A stretch of DNA of 64,000 bases. It comes from MWDV01 sp002070715. GTDB lineage: Bacteria; Verrucomicrobiota; Verrucomicrobiia; Limisphaerales; MWDV01. The position numbers and the translations under genes were made by a program. The notes beneath the pieces are model-generated. The model saw only the letters and a program-made list of their open reading frames with translations, had not been told where the DNA came from and made no database searches. The DNA is taken from assembly GCA_035411585.1 (NCBI GenBank), contig DAONTI010000012.1:50881-114880 (forward strand). Direction: 5' to 3'. Below are positions 8,839 to 17,443 of the stretch, in pieces (position 1 is the stretch's first letter; the number at the start of each line of letters is the position of its first letter).

Positions 8839-9486
8839 ATGTCGTGGCTCGAACAACTGCTCAGGCCGCCGGCAAACTGGGATCAAGCTTTCCTTGTTGC
8901 CTTGGGTTGTTACGCGCTGGGATGCGTGACGGGCGGTTATTACCTCGTCCGCTGGCGGCGGGGCAAGGACATGCGCCAGCTGGGCAGCGGCAGTGTGGGC
9001 GCGCGCAACGTCAGCACGATCATGGGCGCGCCCGGGTTTCTGGCCACACTCATTTTCGATATTGTCAAGGGATGCCTCGCGGTCTGGGGAGTGCGGGCAT
9101 ACAGCGGGGACGAGCGTTTGGTGGCATTGGCGTTGATCGGCGTGGTGGTGGGCCACATCTGGCCCGTGCAGTTGGGTTTTCGCGGCGGCAAGGGGGTGGC
9201 CACGTCGCTGGGCGGATTGTTGATTTATGATTGGCGGCTGGTGATCGCCTATGGCGTGCTGTTTCTGGTGCCGTTTTTGTTCCTGCGCAAAACCGTTTTG
9301 CCCGGGCTGATCGCCTACGCCCTGCTGCCGCTGGCGGGTCTGCTGCTGCAACCGGATCCCTTGGCGGGCGTGACGGTGGCGGTGCCGGCCGCCCTGGTTT
9401 TGATCGCTCATCGCCGGAATTTCGTGGAAGAATACGCGGCGTTGACCGCCCGCACCGGCACGTCCTCCAAACCTGATGAATCCTGA
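8839..9486 (+). CDS. plsY: Glycerol-3-phosphate acyltransferase PlsY
   Basis: Inner-membrane enzyme that transfers the acyl group of acyl-phosphate to glycerol-3-phosphate, the first acylation of phospholipid synthesis. Family motifs are clear: GSGSVGARN in the first cytoplasmic loop and GHIWPVQLGFRGGKGVAT in the second. Several hydrophobic segments fit the usual five membrane helices. Length is about 215 residues, normal for PlsY. The start used is ATG 8839; a TTG at 8821 in the same frame would add six residues. No Shine-Dalgarno site is visible. A GNAT-aminotransferase fusion gene begins 3 nt after the stop, so the two are surely cotranscribed. Confidence 0.95.
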   Translation: MSWLEQLLRPPANWDQAFLVALGCYALGCVTGGYYLVRWRRGKDMRQLGSGSVGARNVSTIMGAPGFLATLIFDIVKGCLAVWGVRAYSGDERLVALALIGVVVGHIWPVQLGFRGGKGVATSLGGLLIYDWRLVIAYGVLFLVPFLFLRKTVLPGLIAYALLPLAGLLLQPDPLAGVTVAVPAALVLIAHRRNFVEEYAALTARTGTSSKPDES

Positions 9487-9489
9487 CTT

Positions 9490-11139
9490 ATGCGCGACGA
9501 AACTGCTCTGGTATTCAAATTTGCGTCCGAAGACTGGGAATTCGAGGCGATTCACCGGCTCAACTACCAGACCTTCGTGGAGGAAATCCCCCAACACCAA
9601 CGCTCGCCCACGCACCGGTTGGTGGACAAGTTCCATGCGGAAAACACCTATCTGATCTGCTGTAACGGACGGCAACTGGTCGGCATGCTGGCGGTGCGGG
9701 GACAACGGCCGTTCTCACTGGATCAAAAACTACCCGACTTGGACACCTATCTTCCAGCCAACCGCACCGTTTGCGAAATCCGGTTGCTCGCCATTGATCG
9801 GAAATATCGGGGCGCGCGGGGCGGGCAGGTGCTGGCGGGCATTCTCGCCCTGCTCTGGCAGCACGGGGTCGAGAAAGGATACGATCTCGCCATCATTTCG
9901 GGCACCACCCGGCAATTGAAATTGTATCAACATCTCGGGTTCGTGCCGTTTGGCCCGGTCGTCGGCACGGGCGAGGCGCAGTTCCAACCGATGTATGTGA
10001 CGCTGGAAACGTTCGAAGTCACCGCCCGCGAGTTCCTGCGCAATTCGCCGGCCCGCTCGTTTCAACCGTCCGCAGTCAATTTCATGCCCGGTCCGGTAGC
10101 GATCCGCCGCGAAGTGCGGCGCGCCTTTGAACAGGCGGCGGAATCGCATCGGGGCGACGTCTTTATGGATGATTTCCAAGCCGTGCGCCGCCAGCTCTGC
10201 GAACTGGTCAACGCGCGGTACTGCCAGATCATGGTCGGCTCCGGCACGCTCGCTAACGATGCAATCGGCGCGCAGCTTACGCGGGAATCCGGGCGCGGTT
10301 TGGTTTTGAGCAACGGCGAATTCGGCGCCCGCCTGGCGGATCAAGCGCGGCGCCAGCAACTGGACTTCGAAACCCTCGAACGGCCTTGGGGCGAAGCGTT
10401 CGATTGGACTGCGGTGCGCGCGCGCCTCAAAAGCCGTCCCGATTTCCGCTGGCTGTGGACCACGCATTGCGAGACTTCCACCGGAGTGGTCAATGACCTG
10501 GCCACGCTGCGCGCCCTGGCGCGGGAATTCGATTTGAAGTTGTGCCTCGATTGCATCAGTTCCCTCGGCGCGATTCCGATAGATCTGACCGGGGTATTTC
10601 TGGCCAGCGGCGCCAGTGGTAAAGGCTTGCGCGCCTACCCAGGACTGTCCCTGGTCTTTCATCACCATGAGATTCAACCCGCGCCCGACCGGCTGCCACG
10701 GTATCTGGATCTGGGTTATTACACCGCCCAAAACGGCGTGCCGTTTACGTTTTCCTCGAATCTGCTGCACGCCCTGCACGCAGCCGTCAAGCATGTGGAT
10801 TGGGAAAAACGTTTTGCCGGCTTGACGGCCTTGGGCAGCGAATTACGCCGCCTTTTACAGGAAGCCGGATTTACCCTGATCGCTGACGACCTGCCCCACT
10901 CGCCGGCGGTGGTAACCATCGCGCTTCCGGAAACGCTGAACTCCGTCACCGTTGGCCGGCAGATGCAGGAATCGGGGTTTTTATTGAGTTTCAACAGCGA
11001 ATATCTCCGGCGACGCAACTGGATACAGGTATGTCTCCTCGGCGAATGTGCCCGCGACAAGGTGTTATCCTTGGTCAAGGTGCTGCGGCGCGTTTGTCCC
11101 CAAAGCCTTCCGGAAAACCTGGCGGCGCCCCGCCATTAA
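9490..11139 (+). CDS. Fused GNAT-type N-acyltransferase and class V aminotransferase
   Basis: A 549-residue two-domain protein. Residues about 1-175 look like a GNAT acyltransferase of the autoinducer-synthase/PEP-CTERM-associated kind (ETVEEIPQH-like segment, CEIRLLAIDRKYRG, then a GVEKGYDLAIISGTTRQ stretch). Residues about 195-545 are a PLP-dependent class V aminotransferase: FMPGPVAIRREVRRAF at the domain start, SGTLANDA for phosphate binding, DCISSLGA with the cofactor Asp, and ASGASGKGL with the likely PLP lysine. The second half resembles alanine-glyoxylate or serine-pyruvate aminotransferases. The gene starts 3 nt after plsY. Substrates cannot be read from sequence; a link of amino-group transfer to acylation of the product is possible. 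Both domains look intact. Confidence 0.8.
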   Translation: MRDETALVFKFASEDWEFEAIHRLNYQTFVEEIPQHQRSPTHRLVDKFHAENTYLICCNGRQLVGMLAVRGQRPFSLDQKLPDLDTYLPANRTVCEIRLLAIDRKYRGARGGQVLAGILALLWQHGVEKGYDLAIISGTTRQLKLYQHLGFVPFGPVVGTGEAQFQPMYVTLETFEVTAREFLRNSPARSFQPSAVNFMPGPVAIRREVRRAFEQAAESHRGDVFMDDFQAVRRQLCELVNARYCQIMVGSGTLANDAIGAQLTRESGRGLVLSNGEFGARLADQARRQQLDFETLERPWGEAFDWTAVRARLKSRPDFRWLWTTHCETSTGVVNDLATLRALAREFDLKLCLDCISSLGAIPIDLTGVFLASGASGKGLRAYPGLSLVFHHHEIQPAPDRLPRYLDLGYYTAQNGVPFTFSSNLLHALHAAVKHVDWEKRFAGLTALGSELRRLLQEAGFTLIADDLPHSPAVVTIALPETLNSVTVGRQMQESGFLLSFNSEYLRRRNWIQVCLLGECARDKVLSLVKVLRRVCPQSLPENLAAPRH

Positions 11140-11305
11140 CCGGCTCCCCGGCAACCGGAGCGTAGCCTTTCCTGCGATGGTTTTCGGGAAAGCGTAATCG
11201 TTGGCTGATGCTGCTCCCACGACGGAAGCCCAGCCCGGCAACCACAGCGGGAGTTTGTTCGGCTGAGGGGCGACCCGCAGATCACGATGTGCCGAAGGCC
11301 GCAGC

Positions 11306-12307
11306 TTACTTCGCCTTGACCACCCAGCCGGATTTAACCGTCAACTCGCCTTCGTAGGAAGCGCGGCTGCGGTCGGTTTGCGCGGATTGGATGGTGATTT
11401 CGCCCACCAGTTTTTCTTCGGTAAACACCACGCTGCCCTGGTCGTCCTTCACCTCCTGGGTCTCATACAGATTCAGCCGGTCGCCATTCTTGAATCCCTG
11501 CTGGGTGCCCAATGAAATGATGATCGTGTCTTTACTCGGCGCCGCCAACACCTTGCCGGGCGTATTGCGCAGCGCGATCGCGAAGGCATTCAACTCGTCG
11601 GCTTGTTGACGGGCGGCGGTGGTCTTCTGCTTGACCCGGCCGGATTCCGGGAGCGACACCGGTCTCACTTCGTCGGTGATTTGCGTCAGCGCCTTCACCG
11701 TCGCCTTGCCCAGGGCGCTATCCATGAATTCCTTGTTGTTAAAACCGATATCGCCGCCGTGTCCGCCAATGTTGACGCCCACGTCAAAACCCGCCCCTTT
11801 TTCCGCCGCGACGGCCGAGCCGGTCTTGATGATTTTGCGGCTGGCGGCGTCCACGAGCCGCCAGTCAATGCGCACGTCCGCCGTCGTGGTCTTGATGCCC
11901 AGGCGGCCAAGGTTGCCGGGGACGAAACCGCCCAAACCCACTTTGGATTCCTTGTTGCCGAACCGGGTGACCTTGGCGGTGAACATGAAATCCGCCGCGG
12001 CAAACCCGCCTTTTTCCACCGCCGCCGTCGTGTCCACCCAGCCATCCTGGCCCATGCGAATTTCGTCCTTCAACGTTTCCAGTTGGGTGGTTTCCAGGAC
12101 GGTGAATTTATTGATCTTGGCCAATTCGGTGATGAGCATTTCCGCCAGGCCATCCCCCAGCGCTGGCTGCCAGAATTGGATGTGGGTGACGTCACCGCTG
12201 AACGGCGCGACAATGAGCGTAGGTAGTTCGCCTTGAGCCAAAATCCGCATGGGCAGAAAGGCCAATGCCGCCAGACAACCCGCGAGAGCAAACACGTTTC
12301 TTTTCAT
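11306..12307 (-). CDS. CsgG/curli-assembly-like secreted protein
   Basis: Predicted exported protein of about 333 residues with a signal peptide (MKRNVFALAGCLAALAFLPM, cleaved near LAQG). The region from LPTLIVAPFSGDVTHIQFW to about residue 190 follows the CsgG-like pattern: a conserved PF entry strand, LGDGLAEMLITELAKINKFTVLE, then ADFMFTAKVTRFG. CsgG proteins form outer-membrane secretion pores for curli, but distant relatives in this phylum are also periplasmic lipoprotein-like proteins. The C-terminal part (GKVLAAPSKDTIIISLGTQQGFKNGDRLNLYE) resembles the FlgT-type or CsgG-associated C-terminal domain that often follows. The start used is ATG 12307; ATG 12313 is equally possible. No curli subunit gene lies nearby. 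Confidence 0.65.
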   Translation of the reverse strand: MKRNVFALAGCLAALAFLPMRILAQGELPTLIVAPFSGDVTHIQFWQPALGDGLAEMLITELAKINKFTVLETTQLETLKDEIRMGQDGWVDTTAAVEKGGFAAADFMFTAKVTRFGNKESKVGLGGFVPGNLGRLGIKTTTADVRIDWRLVDAASRKIIKTGSAVAAEKGAGFDVGVNIGGHGGDIGFNNKEFMDSALGKATVKALTQITDEVRPVSLPESGRVKQKTTAARQQADELNAFAIALRNTPGKVLAAPSKDTIIISLGTQQGFKNGDRLNLYETQEVKDDQGSVVFTEEKLVGEITIQSAQTDRSRASYEGELTVKSGWVVKAK

Positions 12308-12717
12308 AATCATGATCAACTTTTCATTGACGGGCGCTTCCCCGCGTGATGCCGGCCCAGAGCCAGCTTCGCCCCGGGCAGCTGATTGGGGTTGCCGGTT
12401 CGCGTTCATCTGCGTCCGCACCCAGTTCCATCCAACTGACCCGCCTCAACTCATCACTCTCCCCCGCCCGGGCCTTCTCCAACCGGCAGCGCCGCTGGGA
12501 AACAACGGCCCGCGCGCTTCAACGCGGCACCCGGCCGCGGTGGAAAGATGTATGAGTTGCGGACATCTATATCCCATATCCGCCGGTTGGCAAATTGTTT
12601 TCTAAAAATACCGGCGGCGTCGGTAAATTGCCTGCCACCGGCGCGGATGCCAGCCCTCGCGTTCCCGGGCGATCGCCCGTTCAATCCCGCCGTCTTTGCG
12701 CTTTTTTCGTTTTTTTG

Positions 12718-12745
12718 CTGACAAACGGTCGGGCTGATTTACCCT
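12718..12745 (+). promoter_or_regulatory. Candidate promoter of the FG-GAP/FGE-like gene
   Basis: CTGACA (12718-12723), a 16-nt spacer and TACCCT (12740-12745). An ATG follows after 6 nt and opens a 26-codon mini-ORF. Confidence 0.4.
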
Positions 12746-12751
12746 GCGCCG

Positions 12752-12832
12752 ATGTTTTGGGGATTGGCAAACTCAGCCGGCGCCCCCCGCCGGCCAGCTT
12801 GGATGGCGGCACTGAAATTCCGGCAATCGTAA
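12752..12832 (+). CDS. Possible 26-residue leader peptide
   Basis: ATG 12752 begins MFWGLANSAGAPRRPAW and ends at TAA 12830-12832, only 3 nt before the ATG of the FG-GAP/FGE-like gene. A promoter-like pair ends 6 nt upstream. The arrangement suggests a leaderless mini-ORF that delivers ribosomes to the next start. It may also be chance. Confidence 0.3.
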   Translation: MFWGLANSAGAPRRPAWMAALKFRQS

Positions 12833-12835
12833 TTT

Positions 12836-14998
12836 ATGATGTGGATCAAGACACTTGCACCCCGCTTGCGGGGAATTCTGGGGATCACCGGGCTCGCCGC
12901 ATGGACGGCCTGCGCCACGCCGTTTGTCTATGAAACTGCGGTCGAATTTTTTGCCACGGGCGATTTCGACGGCGATGGCCGGAGCGATCTGGTCATCGTG
13001 GATAAGGCCACGGGCAAATGCCGCGCCGCGTATCAACTGAGCGAGGGACAGTTTACCTGGGCGGAGAGCCGGTCCACCCAGGTCCCGGGAATCACTGGGG
13101 TCACGGTCGGTCGCCTGTTGCGTCCGGACGCCGACGCCCTGGCCCTGGCCTCAGCCGACGCCAGTCAACTGGTGGTGCTGGACCTGTCTTCGCCGACCGC
13201 CACCACGCCCGCCCAAGCCATCGAACTGGAGGTCATGGGCCCCAGTGCCGTGTTGGCGGTGGATATTGGCGGGCCGGGAAACACGCCGCTCGATGATCTG
13301 GTGGTCTGCAGCATCTACAACACCCCCGATGAAAATCTCCTGACGCTGTTGCGCAACAAAGACGGCGTGTTTAGCGAAATCACCACCGAACCGCTGGACA
13401 ACCCGGCCACCCGCGCGAACCGTGTGCAATTGCAAGCCGCCGACCCGGAACTGAGCGTGGGCCTGACAGGAGACCCTACAGAAGCGTTGATTCTGGGTGA
13501 CTTCCGCACAGGCGCGCCGACGCTCATCGCCACGCTGCCGGATCTCCCGGCGGGCAGTGATTATGTCGTGGGGCGTTTCCGGCAAGGCGCTCTGCCTGAT
13601 TTCGTGTTCTTCAAACCGGACGAAAACTTTCTGCTCGTGAAACCCCTCGCACGCGCCGCGGCCGACGAAGTCGAGTTCGCCGGCGGAGGCCGAATCACGT
13701 TGGAACATCCGGTCCAAAGCGTGTTCGTGCTCCCGGATACGTCCGCTGCCAAACTATTGGTCTTGTTTGCGGAAGGACAACGCGCGGGGCTCTACCAGCT
13801 TTCCAGCCCTACCACAGCCACGCTCGTAAAAACCATTGAACCCGGCGAGGACGTCCTGTCCGGCGCCTTGCCTGCGGCCGAGGGGTTCTTTCTGTTCACC
13901 GCGCCCACCAACAACCGGGCGTCGTGGCGCTATCAGTTCTACACGCGCGACGGCAGTGCGGAAGGCGGGGCGTCAGGCAACCTGGCCTCGCTCGCCGACA
14001 GTGATGACACGACCATCGCCGGGATTCACCAGCAAATTATGGTCGCGTTGGACGTGCAATCCGCGGCGGACATGAAACCGTACACCAACACCATTCCCGG
14101 CACGAAAGTGCGTTACGTGATGGTGCCCATCCCCGGGGGCGAGTTTCTCATGGGCAGTCCCGCCACCGAGCCCGGCCGCAAAGCCGACGAATCCCCGCAA
14201 CACCCGGTCCGCGTCGGCCCGTTCTGGATGGGGATGTTCGAGGTGACGTGGAATGAATTCGAGTTGTTCATGTATCTGGACGATGAAAAACGGGAACGGG
14301 ACGCCGCGGCGGAGGCGCTCGAAGCCAACAAACTGGCCGACGCCGTCACCCGCCCGTCCAAGCCCTACACCGAAATGAGTTTTGGCATGGGTAAGGACGG
14401 TTTTCCCGCCATCAGCATGACCCAGCACGGCGCGAACAAGTATTGTCATTGGCTCAGTGCCAAGACCAGCCACTATTACCGGCTGCCCACCGAGGCGGAA
14501 TGGGAATACGCCTGCCGCGCCGGCACCACCACAGCCTATTCCTTTGGCGACGACGCCGCGAAACTGGGCGAATACGCCTGGTTCGAGGACAACAGCGATT
14601 TCAAATACCAAAAAGTGGGCCGCAAGAAACCCAATCCGTGGGGGCTGTACGACATGCACGGCAACGTGGCCGAATGGTGCCTGGACCAATACGAACCGAA
14701 TTATGAACAGGTCCTGGGCCCGGCGGGCGCGGCGGCGGTGAATCCGTGGCAGATCGCCACCCAACCGTATCCCCACGCCACGCGCGGCGGGTCGTTTGAT
14801 GATGACCCGGCCAAATTACGCAGCGCCGCCCGGCGGCCCTCGGACAAATCGTGGAAGATGCGGGACCCGCAATTACCCAAGAGCATTTGGTGGCTGACGG
14901 ACGCGCAGTTCATCGGGTTTCGCATTGTGCGTCCGCTGGAAGTCCCGCCGCCCGACCAGCTCCAAAAAGTCTGGATCAGCGGCGTGGAACGGGATTAA
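12836..14998 (+). CDS. Secreted FG-GAP repeat protein with formylglycine-generating-enzyme-like (SUMF1 fold) domain
   Basis: A 720-residue exported protein. After a signal peptide (ILGITGLAAWTACA), the N-terminal 400 residues look like a beta-propeller of FG-GAP/VCBS type; the first repeat has a calcium-type loop, DFDGDGRSDLVIVD. Residues about 420-710 are a SUMF1/FGE-sulfatase domain: IPGGEFLMGSP, FEVTWNEFELF, RLPTEAEWEYACRAGT, GLYDMHGNVAEWCLDQ and RGGSFDDDPAKLRSAARR. The two catalytic cysteines that follow RGGSF in true formylglycine-generating enzymes are absent, so sulfatase activation is unlikely; such domains often serve binding roles. ATG 12836 is followed by a second ATG. The Gfo/Idh gene lies 65 nt downstream and is probably cotranscribed. 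Confidence 0.85.
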   Translation: MMWIKTLAPRLRGILGITGLAAWTACATPFVYETAVEFFATGDFDGDGRSDLVIVDKATGKCRAAYQLSEGQFTWAESRSTQVPGITGVTVGRLLRPDADALALASADASQLVVLDLSSPTATTPAQAIELEVMGPSAVLAVDIGGPGNTPLDDLVVCSIYNTPDENLLTLLRNKDGVFSEITTEPLDNPATRANRVQLQAADPELSVGLTGDPTEALILGDFRTGAPTLIATLPDLPAGSDYVVGRFRQGALPDFVFFKPDENFLLVKPLARAAADEVEFAGGGRITLEHPVQSVFVLPDTSAAKLLVLFAEGQRAGLYQLSSPTTATLVKTIEPGEDVLSGALPAAEGFFLFTAPTNNRASWRYQFYTRDGSAEGGASGNLASLADSDDTTIAGIHQQIMVALDVQSAADMKPYTNTIPGTKVRYVMVPIPGGEFLMGSPATEPGRKADESPQHPVRVGPFWMGMFEVTWNEFELFMYLDDEKRERDAAAEALEANKLADAVTRPSKPYTEMSFGMGKDGFPAISMTQHGANKYCHWLSAKTSHYYRLPTEAEWEYACRAGTTTAYSFGDDAAKLGEYAWFEDNSDFKYQKVGRKKPNPWGLYDMHGNVAEWCLDQYEPNYEQVLGPAGAAAVNPWQIATQPYPHATRGGSFDDDPAKLRSAARRPSDKSWKMRDPQLPKSIWWLTDAQFIGFRIVRPLEVPPPDQLQKVWISGVERD

Positions 14999-15063
14999 AC
15001 CCGGTACTGATTTGATGACGCACCGTGGCTGGCGCGTCCAACGGAACAACCCCGCAAGGGAAC

Positions 15064-16437
15064 ATGACAAACAGAACAACGACCATGAACAGGCACACTG
15101 AAGCATCCCGCCGTCCCGTGCCGGTTTCCCGCCGGCAATTTCTCAAACATTCATCGCTCGCGGCCGCCTCGGCTGCCGCCGCCGCGAATTTTCCAACGCT
15201 CCTGCATGCCCAAGCCCAACGCCCGCTCAACGCCGTCATCATCGGCATGGGTGGCCGCGGCGCGGGTGCGGGCAAAAACTTCCTCGACGCCGCCAAAATC
15301 GCGGGCGCCAACGCCAAGATCGTCGCCGTCGCGGACATCTTTCCCGAACAATCCGCCCGGGCGCAGCAGGCGTTTGGGGTGCCGGCGGAAAAATGTTTCA
15401 GCGGCTTTGACGCCTATCTGAAAGCGCTGGCCGAGCCCGGCGTCAATTACGCCATCCTCGCTGCGCCGCCCGGCTTTCGCCCGCCGCATTTCAAAGCCTG
15501 CGTTGAAGCCGGCAAGCATGTGTTCATGGAAAAACCGGTGGCGGTGGACGGGCCCGGTTGCCGCATCCTGTACGCCGCCCACGAAGTCGCGCGGCAAAAA
15601 AATCTCAAGGTGGTCGCCGGCACCCAACGCCGGCACCAGGCCGCTTACCTGGACGCCGTCCGGCGGGTCCAGGATGGCATGATCGGCGACGTAATCGCCC
15701 TGCGCGCCTACTGGGTGAACGGCAATCCCATCTGGCATCGCGCCGAGCAGGAAGCCCGGGCCACCACGGAATTGGAGCGCCAGATTCGCAACTGGTATCA
15801 TTACATCTGGCTCTGCGGCGATCATATCTGCGAGCAGCATGTGCATGACATTGATGTCTGCAACTGGATTCTGAACAACGCGCACCCGGTGAAATGCTGG
15901 GGCATGGGCGCCCGCCAGCAATTGGACGGCAAATCGGGTGAGATTTGGGACAACTTCGCGGTGGAATACGAGTACGCCAACGGCGTGCGGATGTACAGTT
16001 ATTGCGGCCAGATCAAACGCGAATGGGCTTCCGTAAGCGAAGCCGTGCTCGGCTCGAAAGGCTCGGCCGAATTCCACAACGGCCGCAACATCATCCGCCC
16101 CAAGGACGGTCCGAATTGGCGGTACAGCGGTCAGGCCACCGATCCTTACGTGCAGGAACACGTGGACCTGATCAACGCCATCCTCAAGGACACCGACCTA
16201 AACGAAACCAAACAGGTCACTGACAGTACTCTAACGGCCATCATGGGCCGCGAGGCCGCTTACAGTGGCGCCGGAGTGGATTGGGACATGGCGTTGAATT
16301 CCAAGTTCGCCTACGGCCCGGACTTGCTGTACACGGACGCGTCCAAGATGAGTTGGGGCGCGTTTCGCACGCTCAAGCCGCCGATGCCGAGCGTTCACTC
16401 CATCTTCAAGGATCCGCCGAGCGTCGTCGTCGGTTAA
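15064..16437 (+). CDS. Tat-exported Gfo/Idh/MocA family oxidoreductase
   Basis: NAD(P)-dependent oxidoreductase of the glucose-fructose oxidoreductase/inositol dehydrogenase family, acting on sugars outside the cytoplasm. A twin-arginine leader is visible (VSRRQFLKHSSLAAASAAAA, cleaved near LHAQA). The Rossmann fold starts at AVIIGMGGRGAGAGKNF, the EKPVAVD block carries the conserved lysine, and HVHDIDVCNWIL carries the usual active-site histidine region. Length is 457 residues. ATG 15064 is chosen; GTG 15025 or ATG 15085 are possible. It follows the FGE-like gene and ends 40 nt before a strong terminator. The substrate is unknown. Confidence 0.9.
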   Translation: MTNRTTTMNRHTEASRRPVPVSRRQFLKHSSLAAASAAAAANFPTLLHAQAQRPLNAVIIGMGGRGAGAGKNFLDAAKIAGANAKIVAVADIFPEQSARAQQAFGVPAEKCFSGFDAYLKALAEPGVNYAILAAPPGFRPPHFKACVEAGKHVFMEKPVAVDGPGCRILYAAHEVARQKNLKVVAGTQRRHQAAYLDAVRRVQDGMIGDVIALRAYWVNGNPIWHRAEQEARATTELERQIRNWYHYIWLCGDHICEQHVHDIDVCNWILNNAHPVKCWGMGARQQLDGKSGEIWDNFAVEYEYANGVRMYSYCGQIKREWASVSEAVLGSKGSAEFHNGRNIIRPKDGPNWRYSGQATDPYVQEHVDLINAILKDTDLNETKQVTDSTLTAIMGREAAYSGAGVDWDMALNSKFAYGPDLLYTDASKMSWGAFRTLKPPMPSVHSIFKDPPSVVVG

Positions 16438-16476
16438 GCCCCTTGCCGAAAGATCGGCAACGATTCTTTCCTCACG

Positions 16477-16504
16477 CGGCCCGCTGGAAACGGCGGGCCG
16501 TTTT
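16477..16504 (+). terminator. Rho-independent terminator after the Gfo/Idh gene
   Basis: CGGCCCGC (16477-16484) and GCGGGCCG (16493-16500) form a perfect 8-bp GC stem with an 8-nt loop, followed at once by TTTT. It lies 40 nt after the stop codon. Confidence 0.85.
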
Positions 16505-16628
16505 ATGTACCCGGTCAAACACCCCCCTACTCCACTGCAATTCGGTGATCTATTCGGCTGTACAGGCTGTAACCAACCCGGGACATTTGAAGGTAACGAA
16601 TAAGCATCTCCCCTGCCCGGCTGCAGAA

Positions 16629-17111
16629 TCATTCCGTCCGGCCACACCGGCGAATTCGCGGCAGAAAAGCCGGCACGCGCCGGGCATACTCGGGATATTC
16701 CGGAAATTGTTCCCGCAACCACTCTTCCTCACGCCGTACTTTCGCCCGAATAAATAGAATCAACCCCCCGGCCGCCAACAAGGCCAGTCCACTCTGCCAC
16801 CACAACGCCCAGCCGAAGGTAAGCATCAGCCCGCTGGTATAGAGCGGATGCCGCACCCGCGCATAAATACCGTGCCGCACCAGGTGTGATCCGGGGCGTG
16901 GTTTGGGAAAGGCGGAACGATTCCGGCCCAGCACCGCCACGCCGGCCAATCCGAAAAAAGCCCCCAATACCCCAAGCAGACCGCCCGCTACGCGGGGCCA
17001 AGATCCTCCCCAGTCCCCCGGGAGAAGGATGGCCAACACCAGCACCACCGGCACCAATACTGATTGCGCCAGCACCCACGCGCCGCCCCGTTGAAAAAAC
17101 CCCGACCACAC
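16629..17111 (-). CDS. Isoprenylcysteine carboxylmethyltransferase-like membrane protein
   Basis: A 160-residue protein with four or five hydrophobic segments. The C-terminal half has the ICMT/PEMT-like signature: LVRHGIYARVRHPLYTSGL, then KVRREEEWLREQFPEYPEYARRVPAFLP, where the RHP and EE/Y elements bind S-adenosylmethionine in characterised members. Bacterial relatives probably methylate lipids or other small substrates; the true substrate cannot be inferred. The start is GTG 17111. A TAAATA box lies 6 nt before it, without a good -35. It is convergent with the Gfo/Idh gene. Confidence 0.8.
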   Translation of the reverse strand: MWSGFFQRGGAWVLAQSVLVPVVLVLAILLPGDWGGSWPRVAGGLLGVLGAFFGLAGVAVLGRNRSAFPKPRPGSHLVRHGIYARVRHPLYTSGLMLTFGWALWWQSGLALLAAGGLILFIRAKVRREEEWLREQFPEYPEYARRVPAFLPRIRRCGRTE

Positions 17112-17443
17112 GCGGCCTATTTACCCATCCCTCAGGACAAACGCACGCTTAATCCGCTCTCTTTCCCCCCTCAACTCGAAGACTGCGGAAAAATATACCT
17201 TTGGTCGTCCACTCACTTTGTTGCCCGCGTGACGCCCCCTTCCCGCCGCCGCCGGGAAAACACTGGAAGCCATCCCATCAATGCTTTGATCTGCAGATTT
17301 CCCCGATCCACGCGAATGGACAGCCAGAAAAAATCTGAAAAATCTGCGCCATCTGCGGATTGCCGTTTCAGGGTTATTCACAGCGGCAGCTATTGACGCG
17401 ATGGCTTCTCGAACGGGAAGCACGCCCTCTGATTCAATGCGGT
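17112..17443. other. Intergenic region with ATCTGCG repeat units
   Basis: About 330 bp without a convincing gene between czcA and the ICMT-like gene. It holds a cluster of ATCTGNG-like units at 17288-17368 (GATCTGCAG, AATCTGAAA, AATCTGCGCC, ATCTGCGGATT) that recurs in another gap at 52209-52245. Confidence 0.45.
17329..17368. repeat. Short interspersed ATCTGCG motif cluster, copy 1
   Basis: Three imperfect units built on AATCTGCG in about 40 bp. A related cluster lies at 52209-52245. Similar units occur in intergenic DNA of this phylum as far as I recall. Confidence 0.35.

Larger units (their letters stand above)
12314..12835. other. Divergent intergenic region before the FGE-like gene
   Basis: About 520 bp between the CsgG-like gene and the FG-GAP/FGE-like gene. 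It contains one promoter candidate on the plus strand (12718-12745) and a 26-codon mini-ORF (12752-12832). The rest shows no convincing coding or RNA feature. Confidence 0.5.
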
